Notes: generated by a model not told the origin, from the sequence alone. A DNA stretch of 64,000 bases from Perlabentimonas gracilis (GCF_011174675.1 NZ_JAANIG010000020.1:1-64000), one strand, 5' to 3'; shown: positions 32,631 to 42,840, counted from the first letter of the stretch. A program made the numbers and translations.

Positions 32631-33404
32631 ATGCTAAAGCATATCATATCAACCACCAGTAGATTTATTCCTCGTCACCATCTGCAGCGGTTTGCTGGCG
32701 TAGTTCTTAAGGTAGTTGGGTTGTTTTATAGGGGCAGTAGGTTTGAGGATCCAATTATGGGAGTTAAGTATAGAAAGCTTTTACCCTATGGGCGTATTAA
32801 GATGCGGCCAAATGCACTTGCCCCCGATTCTATGTCGTTGGAAAGGCACAGGCTAATTTGGCTGTACCTAAAGGAGCGAACCAACTTTTTTACTTCAAAC
32901 AGCAAGGTGTTGCATATAGCACCAGAGTATTGCTTTATAAAACGATTTGCCAAGCTGCCAAACCTCGATTACACAACAGCCGACCTGAATTCCCCCTGGG
33001 CAAAGGTAAAGCTCGATGTGCAGAATATTCCCATGGAAAGCAATACGTTTGATGTAATACTATGTAACCACGTACTAGAGCACGTGCCAAACGATATAAA
33101 GGCGATGGAGGAGATGTATAGGGTGATGAAACCCGGGGGCTTTGGTATCTTTCAGGTTCCTCTTGATATCAATCTCGAAATAACCCTGGAGGATAGCACC
33201 ATTAATACACCCAATTTACGTGAGCTCCATTACGGGCAGCGCGACCACCTGCGGTTATACGGCCGCGATTACGCCCAGCGTTTACGTAGTGTAGGTTTCA
33301 TAGTAACCGAGGATAACTACGTGAATAGCATTCCGCAAAATTTGGCAAAACGATACGCTCTACCCATGGATGAGGTTATCTATCTTTGCGTTAAACCCTG
33401 CTAA
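32631..33404 (+). CDS. Class I SAM-dependent methyltransferase
   Basis: The 257-aa product has a Methyltransf_11-like core: KVLHIAPEYCFIKRF as motif I (a variant without the classical GxGxG), LDYTTADLNSP, LDVQNIPMESNTFDVILCNHVLEHVPND as motifs II-III, and MYRVMKPGGFGIFQVPL. The C-terminus has HLRLYGRDYAQRLRSVGFIV, common to family members acting on sugars or small molecules. No membrane segment is evident. The 5-bp gap after rbfA and 10-bp gap before the LolC/E-like gene suggest one transcript. The substrate is unknown. Confidence 0.9.
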   Translation: MLKHIISTTSRFIPRHHLQRFAGVVLKVVGLFYRGSRFEDPIMGVKYRKLLPYGRIKMRPNALAPDSMSLERHRLIWLYLKERTNFFTSNSKVLHIAPEYCFIKRFAKLPNLDYTTADLNSPWAKVKLDVQNIPMESNTFDVILCNHVLEHVPNDIKAMEEMYRVMKPGGFGIFQVPLDINLEITLEDSTINTPNLRELHYGQRDHLRLYGRDYAQRLRSVGFIVTEDNYVNSIPQNLAKRYALPMDEVIYLCVKPC

Positions 33405-33414
33405 AAGAGCACCT

Positions 33415-34650
33415 ATGAATTTCCCCTTTTACATAGCCCGTCGGTATTTGTTTGCAAAAAAATCGCATAACATAATAAACATCATTTCGCTGATTTCGGT
33501 GGTGGGAATGGCAGTTGGGGTTATGGCCTTGGTGGTTATCCTATCGGTTTTTAACGGCTTTGATTCGCTGCTACGCAGTATGTACTCCATTGTCGATTCC
33601 GATATTAAAATTACCCTGGTGGAGGGTAAAACATTTCCCGATACGCTAAGTCGATTGGATGAGGTTCGAAATCACTCCTCGGTGGCAGTTTTTTCCGAAG
33701 TGCTTGAAGAAAATGCAATCTTTAAGTATCGTAACAAGCAGCATATTGGAACGATTAAAGGGGTTAGCCGGAACTACCCCGACCTTATTGGTATCGACTC
33801 CATGATGGTGGATGGAGAGTTTATGCTGTGGCGCGGTAGTCAGCCCATGGCCATAATGGGGCATGGGGCAGCACTATACCTAAATGCCAACCTAGCACAC
33901 TTCGACCCGCTGGAGGTGTTTATGCCACGCAAAGGAAGACTACCCACCATATCAACAGCAACAGCATTTACTTCCAAGGTCATTATGCCCTCTGGGGTAT
34001 TTGCAATTGAGCAGGATTTTGATACACAAACTATTTTTTCACCCATTGAGTTTGTTCGGGGGCTTTTAAACCTTACGCATGAGGTAACCGCTGTGGAGAT
34101 TAAGCTGGATCCCAAAGCAAATTTGGAGCGGACACAGCAGGAGCTACAAAATATTCTAGGCCAAGATTTCAAGGTTCTGAATCGATATCAACAGAATGAG
34201 TCATTGTATCGAACTCTGAAGACCGAAAAAATGGCAGCAGGACTAATTCTTTCATTCATCCTTTTTATTGCCTCGTTCAACATTATTGGAACGCTGTCGA
34301 TGCTTATTATTGATAAGCGAAAGGATGTTGAAACCCTCAAGAGCCTTGGTGCCGACAACAACACAATTCAAAAGATTTTTGTTACCGAAGGATTGCTAAT
34401 TTCCATTGCTGGAACAGCAATAGGTGCCATTTTAGGGCTGATTATTTGCTGGATGCAAATAACATTTAAGTTGGTTCGACTCGAAGGCACTGGAGAGTTT
34501 ATCATAGATGCTTATCCTGTTGAAATACAACCACTGGATATTCTTGGTGTACTTGTGGTAGTTTTTGCCATAGGCTACTTTGCTGCTCGCTTCCCTGTCC
34601 GTTATATTACGCAGCGTATCTTTGCGCAGGAGCAAACAGGCAACCATTAG
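33415..34650 (+). CDS. LolC/LolE-type ABC permease (FtsX family)
   Basis: I start at the ATG at 33415 (MNFPFYIARRYLFAKKSHNIINIISLISVVGMAVG), the family's usual start, giving 411 aa. The topology is that of lipoprotein-release permeases: one helix at about 22-45, a large periplasmic domain (about 50-270), and three helices at the C-terminus (about 275-300, 320-345, 365-390). The MacB_PCD and FtsX domains are recognisable by VVILSVFNGFDSLLRSM and the ending KSLGADNNTIQKIFVTEGLLIS. It would pull lipoproteins from the inner membrane with an ATPase like LolD, which is not next to it; the ATPase that follows is of the peptide-transporter kind. Confidence 0.9.
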   Translation: MNFPFYIARRYLFAKKSHNIINIISLISVVGMAVGVMALVVILSVFNGFDSLLRSMYSIVDSDIKITLVEGKTFPDTLSRLDEVRNHSSVAVFSEVLEENAIFKYRNKQHIGTIKGVSRNYPDLIGIDSMMVDGEFMLWRGSQPMAIMGHGAALYLNANLAHFDPLEVFMPRKGRLPTISTATAFTSKVIMPSGVFAIEQDFDTQTIFSPIEFVRGLLNLTHEVTAVEIKLDPKANLERTQQELQNILGQDFKVLNRYQQNESLYRTLKTEKMAAGLILSFILFIASFNIIGTLSMLIIDKRKDVETLKSLGADNNTIQKIFVTEGLLISIAGTAIGAILGLIICWMQITFKLVRLEGTGEFIIDAYPVEIQPLDILGVLVVVFAIGYFAARFPVRYITQRIFAQEQTGNH

Positions 34651-34690
34651 GTATGCAGGGGTGCTCTTTCAACACCACAACAATATCCAG

Positions 34691-36388
34691 ATGGCTGAAA
34701 ATCAAAACACAAATCCCATTCTCGATGTTAAGGGGCTAAACGTATGGTTTGGGCAAAACCAGGTGCTTAGCAATTTTGCGCTTGCTCTCGCACCTGGCGA
34801 AGCTTTGGGACTAGTGGGCGAGTCTGGATCTGGAAAGTCCATATCAGCATTAAGCCTTATGGGGCTTTTGCCACCTGGAGCTGAGGTAGCCAGCGGTTCA
34901 GCCAGTTTGTTTACTCATGAAAGTTCAAAGATTAATTTACTAGGAACCGCCACAAAGTTTGAGGAGGTGCGAGGGAGCCTTATTTCAATGATTTTTCAAG
35001 AGCCAATGACCTCGCTCAATCCATCAATGCGCTGTGGACGGCAGGTAGAGGAGGCCATTTCGCTACACAATGAGCTATCGGCAGAAAAGGTGAAAGCCAA
35101 GTGCCTTTCGCTTTTAAGGGAGATGCAGCTACCTAGCCCCGAGAAAGCCTATCGTAGCTATCCTCATGAGCTTAGTGGAGGTCAAAAGCAACGGGTTATG
35201 ATTGCCATTGCGCTTGCAGGTAATCCTTCTGTATTAATTGCCGATGAGCCCACTACAGCTCTTGACGTTACGGTTCAGAAAGAGATTTTAAATTTGCTGA
35301 AAGGGATTATCGCCAAGCGTAGAATGAGCCTAATCTTCATAAGTCATGATCTGGGGGTTGTATCGCAGATTACTAGCAGGCTCATGGTGCTAAAAGATGG
35401 CTGTATAGTAGAGGAGGGGCCAACAGCCAAAGTTTTATCTTCGCCTACACATCCTTACACTAAGGGGTTAATTGCCTGCCGGCCACCCATCGATAAGCGA
35501 CCCAAGCAGCTACCAACTGTAGGCCAGCTTGAAGATCAAAGTGCGATAGTCGACGAGGGCGAGCGAGATCTTCGGGCCGAAAGCGAAACCCTTTACATAA
35601 AGGATCCTTTGCTCGAGATAAAAGGCTTATCGGTCGATTATGTGCTTAAGCGTAATCTCTTTGGAAAACCGGTTGAAGCGTTTAGGGCGGTGGATAGCTT
35701 ATCACTAGATCTTTACCCCGGCGAAACCCTTGGGTTGGTTGGTGAGTCGGGTTGTGGAAAGACCACGCTGGGTAGAGCGATCCTTGGGTTGGCTCATTAT
35801 CAAAACGGAACCATTTGCTATAATGGCAAAGACATAAAACTATTTACTAAAGTCGAGATGGCAGCTTTTAGGCAAGATGTTCAGCTCGTTTTTCAGGATC
35901 CCTATTCGTCGCTAAACCCCAGGCATACCGTAGGAGAGGCACTAATGGAGCCCATTGCATTTTACGATTCAAGCATCGGCTGGAGTCAGCTTAAAAGTAG
36001 AGCGAAGGAATTACTGGAGTACGTCTCGCTTTCCTCGAACAGCTTCTACCGCTACCCGCATGAGTTTTCGGGTGGTCAAAGGCAGCGGATTGCCATAGCA
36101 AGGGCACTATCGGTTAACCCCAAGGTATTGGTTTGCGACGAGATGGTCTCGGCGTTAGATGTGTCAATTCAGGCACAGATACTAAACCTGCTCAACAGGT
36201 TAAAGTACGATTTGGGGTTAACATATCTGTTTATCTCCCACGATTTATCCGTGGTGAAATATATGAGCAATCGAATACTGGTAATGCAAAACGGCAGAGC
36301 CGTGGAGTTGGGCCCTGCCGATTCGGTTTATAATGCACCTCAGTCGGACTACACCAAGCGATTGATTGGTTCTGTCCCCAAGCTATAG
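34691..36388 (+). CDS. Fused dipeptide-type ABC transporter ATPase
   Basis: The frame is open from 34580, but the ATG at 34691 (MAENQNTNPILDVKGLNVWF) gives 565 aa with two complete ABC domains. Domain 1 (about 8-255) has Walker A GESGSGKS, signature LSGGQKQR, Walker B VLIADEPTTALD and the C-terminal HPYTKGLIACRP oligopeptide mark. Domain 2 (about 315-560) has GESGCGKTT, FSGGQRQR, VLVCDEMVSALD. The tandem form resembles YejF-like DppD-DppF fusions, which energise peptide uptake. Permease and binding protein are not in this window, so they must be elsewhere. It ends two bases from the stop of the convergent penicillin-binding protein. Confidence 0.92.
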   Translation: MAENQNTNPILDVKGLNVWFGQNQVLSNFALALAPGEALGLVGESGSGKSISALSLMGLLPPGAEVASGSASLFTHESSKINLLGTATKFEEVRGSLISMIFQEPMTSLNPSMRCGRQVEEAISLHNELSAEKVKAKCLSLLREMQLPSPEKAYRSYPHELSGGQKQRVMIAIALAGNPSVLIADEPTTALDVTVQKEILNLLKGIIAKRRMSLIFISHDLGVVSQITSRLMVLKDGCIVEEGPTAKVLSSPTHPYTKGLIACRPPIDKRPKQLPTVGQLEDQSAIVDEGERDLRAESETLYIKDPLLEIKGLSVDYVLKRNLFGKPVEAFRAVDSLSLDLYPGETLGLVGESGCGKTTLGRAILGLAHYQNGTICYNGKDIKLFTKVEMAAFRQDVQLVFQDPYSSLNPRHTVGEALMEPIAFYDSSIGWSQLKSRAKELLEYVSLSSNSFYRYPHEFSGGQRQRIAIARALSVNPKVLVCDEMVSALDVSIQAQILNLLNRLKYDLGLTYLFISHDLSVVKYMSNRILVMQNGRAVELGPADSVYNAPQSDYTKRLIGSVPKL

Positions 36389-36389
36389 G

Positions 36390-38741
36390 TTAGAAAAAGT
36401 CATCCTCAAAAACCTCAACATTCTTCTGTGAGTTAACCTCTTCGCAATCGAGGTTAACGTCCATCAGCCTAAGAGGCTTATCCCATTCATCGGTTGGGTT
36501 TACTCCTAGGCCACCATCATTAAACACCTTCTGCAAGAAAAGCCCAAATATAGGCAACGCCATATTTGCCCCTTGCCCAAGGCTAATGGTTTGAAAGCCA
36601 ACTGATCGATCTTCTGCGCCAACCCAAACACCTCCAACAAGATTTGGCACCATACCCATGAACCACCCATCGGAGTGGTTATTGGTAGTTCCTGTTTTAC
36701 CAGCAATTGGGCCTCCGAGGTTATATCGAAACCTCAATCGTCCTCCAGTACCTTGATTTACAACACCCTCAAGCAGGTTTATCATCAGGTAGGCAGTTTG
36801 CTCGCTAATGGCTTCACTTCGCTGGGGATGGAAGGTGGCCAGAATATTTCCATTCTTATCCTCAATACGGGTTACCATAAGCGGCTCAACATGAACACCT
36901 TTGTTAGCGTAAGTACCATAAGCACCAACCATCTCGAATACGCTTAACTCCGATGTGCCCAGGAATGCTGAAACAACAGGATCTATTCTGCTATTAATAC
37001 CCATACGTTGGCAAATTTCAACCAGCGCTCTTGGGTTAAATTGCTTCATCAACCAGCCAGATATATTGTTTACTGAGTTGGCCAATCCCCACTTTAGGGT
37101 AACCATTCTACCATCGTATTCAGAACGACCAGAGTTTCGGGGGGTCCAAACCGTGTCTGCCATCTGAAAGGTTTGAGGAACATTGGGAACCATATGGCAT
37201 GGCGAGTACCCTTCTTGCATAGCGAGTGTGTACAAGAAGGGTTTAATGGTAGAGCCCACTTGTCTTTTGCCTTGCCTAACATGGTCGTACTTAAAATGCT
37301 TGTAGTTGGGGCCACCTACCCAGGCCTTTACATGGCCAGTCCGAGGATCCATAGCCATAAAGCCAGTCCGCAGTATGCGCTTGTAGTGTTTGATTGAGTC
37401 CATTGGTGAAAGCAGGGTATCCCTCTCCCCCTTCCATGTGAATATGGACATGGGCACCTTGGTGTTGAAGTTAGCGTTTATGCTATCCATTGAAACACCT
37501 TTGTTTCGCATCACCCTATAACGTTCTGTTTGGCGCATTGCCTGCAGAATAATGCCATCAATTTGCTCGTCAGACAGATCGTCATGAAACAACCTGTAAC
37601 GTCTAGCCTTTTGCTCAGCATCAAATTCACCTTGCAAATACCCTCCCAAATGCTCCTCAACCGCCTGTTCAGCATACTTTTGCATACGGCTGTTGATGGT
37701 TGTGTATATTTTAAGGCCATCGCGATATAGGTTATATGGAGTCCCATCGGGCTTTAGATTTTTGTTGCACCAGCCGTAAAGGGGGTTTGTTTCCCACTGT
37801 ATTGAGTCCTCCTTGTACTGAGCATATGAGAAGTAAGCGCGAGGGTTGGGTTTCGATCGGGTTAGCAGAATTTGTAATGATCCCCTAAAGTAGGTGGCCA
37901 GACCAACGTTGTGGTCTTGCACCCTAAAGTTGAGTTCGATTGGAATTGCCGAAATGGAATCGCGTTCTGCGTCGGTTACAAAGCCATACTTGGCCATTTG
38001 TGAAATCACAAAATTTCGACGCGATAGCGACTGGTTCGGATTACGGACCGGGCTGTATCGGGTGGGGGCATTAACAACACCAACTAGCAGGGCCGATTGC
38101 TCAACGTTTAGGGAATCTGGGGTTGTGTTGAAGAATGTTTTTGAGGCTGCACGAATTCCATAGGCATTACTTCCGAAGGCAACGGTATTGAGATACATAG
38201 CAATTATCTCTTCCTTTGTGTAGTTTCGTTCAAGCTTAACGGCGGTAATCCATTCCTTAAATTTGGTGATGGCCAGGCTTGATTTACGAGCCAATGACGA
38301 TTTGTAAATCGTTGTGTCTCGTGGGAAAAGATTCTTTGCAAGTTGCTGAGTAATAGTGCTTCCACCACCACTTCGCGATTGTTGAAGCACTAATGTTTTA
38401 ACGAATACACGGGCAATACTTCGGGCATCAATCCCAGAATGGCTGTGGAATCGAATATCTTCCGTTGCCAGTAAGGCGTTAACTAGGTTTGGTGAAAGGT
38501 CGTCGTAGTCAACAAACGTTCTAAATTGAATGTAATAGGAACCGAGCACAACGTGATCCTCTGAGTATACCTCCGAAGCCAAATTGCTCTTAGGATTTTC
38601 AAGCTCCTCGAAAGAGGGGAGTGGGCCAAAAAACTCAAGCCCAATGAGCACAAAAAGGCTGATTACAAGTACCCAAACAAATGAAAAAACTCCCCAAAAC
38701 CAGATTTGAAACTTTTTTCCGAAATTGCTATTGTCTGCCAT
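36390..38741 (-). CDS. Class A penicillin-binding protein (PBP1A-like)
   Basis: The product (783 aa from the ATG at 38741; a start at 38750 is equally possible) polymerises and cross-links peptidoglycan. One transmembrane helix lies at about 12-35. The GT51 transglycosylase domain (about 50-230) has catalytic Glu in LLATEDIRFHSHSGID, GGSTITQQLAKNLF, and KEWITAVKLERNYTKEEIIAMYLN. The transpeptidase domain (about 430-740) has the serine in GSTIKPFLYTLAM, SxN as SVNNISGW, and KTGTTNNHSDGWF. A C-terminal acidic tail (VEVFEDDFF) is typical of Bacteroidota. It is convergent with the ABC ATPase and divergent from topA. Confidence 0.95.
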   Translation of the reverse strand: MADNSNFGKKFQIWFWGVFSFVWVLVISLFVLIGLEFFGPLPSFEELENPKSNLASEVYSEDHVVLGSYYIQFRTFVDYDDLSPNLVNALLATEDIRFHSHSGIDARSIARVFVKTLVLQQSRSGGGSTITQQLAKNLFPRDTTIYKSSLARKSSLAITKFKEWITAVKLERNYTKEEIIAMYLNTVAFGSNAYGIRAASKTFFNTTPDSLNVEQSALLVGVVNAPTRYSPVRNPNQSLSRRNFVISQMAKYGFVTDAERDSISAIPIELNFRVQDHNVGLATYFRGSLQILLTRSKPNPRAYFSYAQYKEDSIQWETNPLYGWCNKNLKPDGTPYNLYRDGLKIYTTINSRMQKYAEQAVEEHLGGYLQGEFDAEQKARRYRLFHDDLSDEQIDGIILQAMRQTERYRVMRNKGVSMDSINANFNTKVPMSIFTWKGERDTLLSPMDSIKHYKRILRTGFMAMDPRTGHVKAWVGGPNYKHFKYDHVRQGKRQVGSTIKPFLYTLAMQEGYSPCHMVPNVPQTFQMADTVWTPRNSGRSEYDGRMVTLKWGLANSVNNISGWLMKQFNPRALVEICQRMGINSRIDPVVSAFLGTSELSVFEMVGAYGTYANKGVHVEPLMVTRIEDKNGNILATFHPQRSEAISEQTAYLMINLLEGVVNQGTGGRLRFRYNLGGPIAGKTGTTNNHSDGWFMGMVPNLVGGVWVGAEDRSVGFQTISLGQGANMALPIFGLFLQKVFNDGGLGVNPTDEWDKPLRLMDVNLDCEEVNSQKNVEVFEDDFF

Positions 38742-38750
38742 GCTTAACAA

Positions 38751-39139
38751 GTGTTTGTTGTGGGTGTAAAGTTAAAAATAAAAATGTATACCCTAATGTT
38801 AATAAATATTGATAAGCCAGAGCCCACCGTTTTTGTATATAGTTGAAAATAATCATACCTTATTGTTTGCTAGTTTTAAGCTGCTTTTTACTAAAGCAAC
38901 TAGCTTATTGTGATGTTTTATCCCCAATATGAGGAAAAAAGAATTAAATTGAACGGTTGAACTTGCTTACCAAAACATTGTCTTTAGTTTTTCGTTATCA
39001 CTTGCACACCTTTTATATTATGCCCTATGCAAGGATAATAAGGTGTAGGCAGTGAGGCATATTTTTTTAAAAATTTTGTAGTTCGATTCCTAAATGCTTT
39101 ACTTTGTGCCAATTTTTATACCAACATTAAACACGCCAA
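38751..39139. other. Divergent intergenic region, PBP1A / topA
   Basis: About 390 bp with no gene. It is AT-rich and contains only the topA promoter candidate at the right side. Confidence 0.5.
39075..39106 (+). promoter_or_regulatory. Predicted promoter of topA
   Basis: TTTG at 39075-39078 and TTACTTTG at 39099-39106 are separated by 20 bp; the -7 box has one mismatch. The leader to the ATG at 39140 would be about 27 nt. Confidence 0.45.
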
Positions 39140-41467
39140 ATGCTAAAGAATCTAGTCATAGTTGAGTCACCTGCCAAAGCTAAAACCATTGAGAAATTTT
39201 TGGGAAAAGATTTTACCGTAAAATCGAGTTTTGGCCACATTCGGGATCTGTCGAAAAAGAAGCTGGGGATTGATCTGGAGAAAAACTACAGGCCAGAGTA
39301 CGTGGTAAGTAGCGATAAGGGTAAAGTGGTTGATGAGTTAAAAAAGCTATCGAAAGGTGCTGAGACCATTTGGCTAGCTTCCGATGAAGACCGTGAGGGG
39401 GAGGCCATTGCATGGCATCTGTCGGAGGTATTAAAGCTTGACGCAAAAAAAACCAAACGTATTGTTTTTCACGAGATAACCAAGCCAGCCATTGAGGCAG
39501 CCATAAACAATCCCAGAAGCATTAACAGCAATCTGGTAAATGCACAACAGGCTCGTCGCGTTCTCGACAGGCTAGTGGGTTTCGAGGTTTCTCCCATCCT
39601 TTGGAAAAAGGTGAAACCATCGCTATCGGCAGGTAGAGTTCAATCCGTTGCCGTTCGACTAATTGTTGAGCGCGAAAGGGAAATTATTTCCTTTAAGTCC
39701 GATAACTTCTATAAGGTTGCAGGGTTGTTTCAGGGTGAAGCAAAGCTTAAAGCGGAGCTAAACTCTCGGATTGGAAACCGTGAAGAGGCACTAAAACTAC
39801 TTGAGGAGTGCAAGGAGTCTGAATTTACGGTTGCTGATGTAACCAAGAAACCAGCCAAAAAGAGTCCTGCTCCACCCTTTACAACATCTACGCTTCAGCA
39901 GGAGGCTAGCAGAAAGCTTAGCTTCTCGGTGGGTCAAACCATGACCATTGCTCAGCGTTTGTACGAGGCCGGGCACATAACCTACATGAGAACAGACTCA
40001 GTTAACCTTTCGGCAACGGCTGTAGACTCGGCCAAGGAGGTAATAACTAAAGAGTTTGGCGAGAAGTATCACAAGGCAAGAACCTATAAAACCAAGGCCA
40101 AGGGAGCACAGGAAGCCCACGAGGCCATTAGGCCCACCTACCTAAACAAGCAGAAAATCTCGGGCAATTCAGGAGAGCAAAGGCTTTACGAGCTTATCTG
40201 GAAGCGAACCGTTGCATCGCAAATGAGTGATGCCTCGCTGGAGAAAACAACGGCTACCATAGATATATCAAAATCGAAAAGTAAGTTTATTGCATCGGGA
40301 GAGGTGCTGCTTTTCGAGGGATTTTTGAGGGTATACTTTGAATCATCCGACGATGAGGGAGAAGAAACAGCAAAGGATCTTCTGCCACCGCTAAAAGCAG
40401 GCGACAAATTGGATGCTATAGAGATTACCGCAACGGAAAGGTTCACACAACGTCCTCCTCGATACACCGAGGCTAGCCTGGTGAAGAAGCTCGAGGAGTT
40501 GGGCATCGGACGGCCATCAACCTATGCACCAACCATATCAACCATTTTGGCCCGCGGATATGTAGTTAAAGACGACCGCGATGGTGTTGATCGTAAATAT
40601 CAGGTGATTCACCTTAAGAAGGGGCAAATTACCGAGAACCAAAAGGTTGAAGTTCATGGCACCGAAAAGGCTAAGCTGTTTCCAAGCGATATTGGAATGA
40701 TTGTTAACGACTTTTTGGTTGAACATTTCCCAAAAATTGTGAACTTCAACTTTACGGCTCTAGTTGAAAAAGAGTTCGACGACATAGCCATTGGCAATAT
40801 GGAGTGGACAACGATGATAGATAGGTTTTACAAGCCATTCCATAAAGATGTGGAGAAAACCCTAAAAGAGTCGGATTATACTAAAGGAGAACGAATTCTG
40901 GGAAATGATCCTAAGTCGGGCAAACCGGTTCTGGTTCGTATTGGCCGCTTTGGGCCTATTGCCCAAATAGGCGAGTCGGAGGAAAAGGATGGTGAGAAAC
41001 CCAAGTTTGCAAGCCTTCTTAAGGGGCAACTTATTGAATCGATAACCCTAGATGAAGCACTTGAACTTTTCAAGTTACCCCGAACTATTGGCGAGTATGA
41101 AGAGAAAGAGGTGGTAATTGGTGTAGGGCGGTTTGGCCCTTACGTAAGACATAACTCAAAGTTTGTTTCACTTAAAAAAACCGACGATCCCATAACCATA
41201 ACCCTGGAAAGAGCCGTTGAGCTTATAGAGGAAGGCCGGCAGAAGGAGCGCGATAAGTACATAAAAGTATTCGAAAACGACCCCGATACCCAAGTGCTAA
41301 ATGGTCGTTGGGGCCCTTTTATTAAGCACAAAGGCAATAACTATAAAATTCCGAAGGGAACCAATGCCCATGAGTTAACCCACGAGGATTGTATTAAGAT
41401 TATTGAAAGCCAACCAGCAACCAATGGGAAAAAAGGGAAGACGAGCACCAGAAAAAAATCGAAATAA
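39140..41467 (+). CDS. topA: DNA topoisomerase I
   Basis: The 775-aa enzyme relaxes negative supercoils. The Toprim domain starts the protein (NLVIVESPAKAKTIEKFLG, and WLASDEDREGEAIAWHL near 76). The active-site tyrosine is Tyr282 in HITYMRTDSVNLS. The domain after it has ELGIGRPSTYAPTISTI near 455. The C-terminus holds two or three topoisomerase C-terminal repeat units (GRFGPIAQIGE, GRFGPYVRHN, GRWGPFIKHKGN) instead of zinc fingers and ends in a basic tail. Its stop codon overlaps the next start by one base (TAATG), so translation of the arginase-fold protein is probably coupled. Confidence 0.97.
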   Translation: MLKNLVIVESPAKAKTIEKFLGKDFTVKSSFGHIRDLSKKKLGIDLEKNYRPEYVVSSDKGKVVDELKKLSKGAETIWLASDEDREGEAIAWHLSEVLKLDAKKTKRIVFHEITKPAIEAAINNPRSINSNLVNAQQARRVLDRLVGFEVSPILWKKVKPSLSAGRVQSVAVRLIVEREREIISFKSDNFYKVAGLFQGEAKLKAELNSRIGNREEALKLLEECKESEFTVADVTKKPAKKSPAPPFTTSTLQQEASRKLSFSVGQTMTIAQRLYEAGHITYMRTDSVNLSATAVDSAKEVITKEFGEKYHKARTYKTKAKGAQEAHEAIRPTYLNKQKISGNSGEQRLYELIWKRTVASQMSDASLEKTTATIDISKSKSKFIASGEVLLFEGFLRVYFESSDDEGEETAKDLLPPLKAGDKLDAIEITATERFTQRPPRYTEASLVKKLEELGIGRPSTYAPTISTILARGYVVKDDRDGVDRKYQVIHLKKGQITENQKVEVHGTEKAKLFPSDIGMIVNDFLVEHFPKIVNFNFTALVEKEFDDIAIGNMEWTTMIDRFYKPFHKDVEKTLKESDYTKGERILGNDPKSGKPVLVRIGRFGPIAQIGESEEKDGEKPKFASLLKGQLIESITLDEALELFKLPRTIGEYEEKEVVIGVGRFGPYVRHNSKFVSLKKTDDPITITLERAVELIEEGRQKERDKYIKVFENDPDTQVLNGRWGPFIKHKGNNYKIPKGTNAHELTHEDCIKIIESQPATNGKKGKTSTRKKSK

Positions 41468-42627
41468 TGAACCTATCGGATTACTTTGATCCTTCAGAAG
41501 CACTCCCCAACCCCATGGGGCTAGGAAAAAACGCTTCGGTTTACGGAAGGGTTCAGATTTTAGGCATAAGCAGTAAAGTAACTATAGACGAAACATCCCT
41601 AGTTATTTTTGGAGTAACCGAAACTCGCAACTCAAATAATCCGGGTGCAGCACAAAGCGCCGATGCTGTTCGAAGTTTCCTTTACGGACTATCCGGTTCA
41701 ACAGTAAAACAACCACTTGTTGATTTGGGCAACCTAAAGCAAACAGGCAGTCCAGCAGATACCTATATGGCTACACGCGATGTGTTAGAGTATCTTATGG
41801 GTAAAGGCGCAACCTGTGTTGTAATAGGTGGTACACAGGAAATAACCTGGCCGCTTTACCTTGCTGTGACACAAAATGTTCAGCAGCCTAACGTTTCAAT
41901 TATTGATTACACAATCGATATGGGCAACAACGATGGCGATTTCTCATCGAGTTGCTACATTGATAGGATATTGGCGGACGGTAAAGACCAACTTTTTTCG
42001 CTCAATGTGCTTGGATACCAAGGTTACCTTGTAGATAATCATCATATCGATACACTTTCGGCCAGAAACTTCGACCTAATGCGATTGGGCTACGTAAGAG
42101 GGGCTATGTCCGAAGTTGAACCTCTGCTTCGCGACTCACATATCATTAGCCTCGATATGGGCTGTATTAAGCAAAGCGACTCTCCTGGAGTTGTGTATCC
42201 ATCGCCTAATGGTTTCTACTCCGAGGAGATTTGTCAGCTAGCGCGATACTCTGGGGTTAGCTCAAACGCAAAAGTTTTTGGCCTGTTCGAGCTTAATACT
42301 CTAAGCGACCCGCATGGTCTTAGCTCTAGCCTTGCGGCTCATATTGTTTGGCACTTTATCGACGGGTATAATGCTCGCCACAAGTACCCCTCGTATTCCT
42401 CAAGCGCCCCAAGTATTAAACGGTTTTACATTAAAAGTCCAATACCTAACGTCGAGCTTGTTTTTTTGCAGAATACAATAACCGATGCTTGGTGGTTTGA
42501 ACTACCACAAACGGCAAAAACAAATGGAAAATCTATTGTGGTAGCCTGTTCGCGGGCCGATTATGAAAAAGCAAGTAAAGGAGATGTTTCCGATAGGTGG
42601 ATGAGGATTTGGAATAGAATTAGGTAG
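41467..42627 (+). CDS. Arginase/formimidoylglutamase-fold protein, metal site lost
   Basis: The 386-aa product follows the ureohydrolase fold: TSLVIFGVTETRNSNNPGAAQSADAVR near 45, VVIGGTQEITWPLY near 120, IDYTIDM near 145, ISLDMGCIKQSDSP near 225. In active members the manganese ligands come from GGDH, DxHxDxR and SxDxDxxDP. Here these read GGTQ, DYTID and SLDMGCIK, so several His and Asp ligands are gone. It is therefore very probably a pseudoenzyme. It is translated directly after topA and precedes porP-gldKLMN by 213 bp. A structural or regulatory role is possible but unproven. Confidence 0.82.
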   Translation: MNLSDYFDPSEALPNPMGLGKNASVYGRVQILGISSKVTIDETSLVIFGVTETRNSNNPGAAQSADAVRSFLYGLSGSTVKQPLVDLGNLKQTGSPADTYMATRDVLEYLMGKGATCVVIGGTQEITWPLYLAVTQNVQQPNVSIIDYTIDMGNNDGDFSSSCYIDRILADGKDQLFSLNVLGYQGYLVDNHHIDTLSARNFDLMRLGYVRGAMSEVEPLLRDSHIISLDMGCIKQSDSPGVVYPSPNGFYSEEICQLARYSGVSSNAKVFGLFELNTLSDPHGLSSSLAAHIVWHFIDGYNARHKYPSYSSSAPSIKRFYIKSPIPNVELVFLQNTITDAWWFELPQTAKTNGKSIVVACSRADYEKASKGDVSDRWMRIWNRIR

Positions 42628-42790
42628 TATATCTTTCTGAAAACGAGCAACATTAATATTTTTACACAAAAATTATACTAAGAAAGAAACATTATCAATA
42701 ATTTCGAAGTATAAGCCCAAAGCACACTTTTTTAGCTTATCAACATATAATTGTTAATAAAGTTTGTTAGTAAATATTTTTTTTATTTAC

Positions 42791-42823
42791 TTTACCTATT
42801 GGTACAAAGCAACAATAAATTTG
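42791..42823 (+). promoter_or_regulatory. Candidate promoter of the porP-gldKLMN operon
   Basis: TTTA at 42791-42794 and TAAATTTG at 42816-42823 are 21 bp apart. The -7 box is perfect and the -33 box has one mismatch. The start would lie only about 10 nt before the porP ATG. Confidence 0.4.
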
Positions 42824-42840
42824 GAATAAGGCTATAGTTG

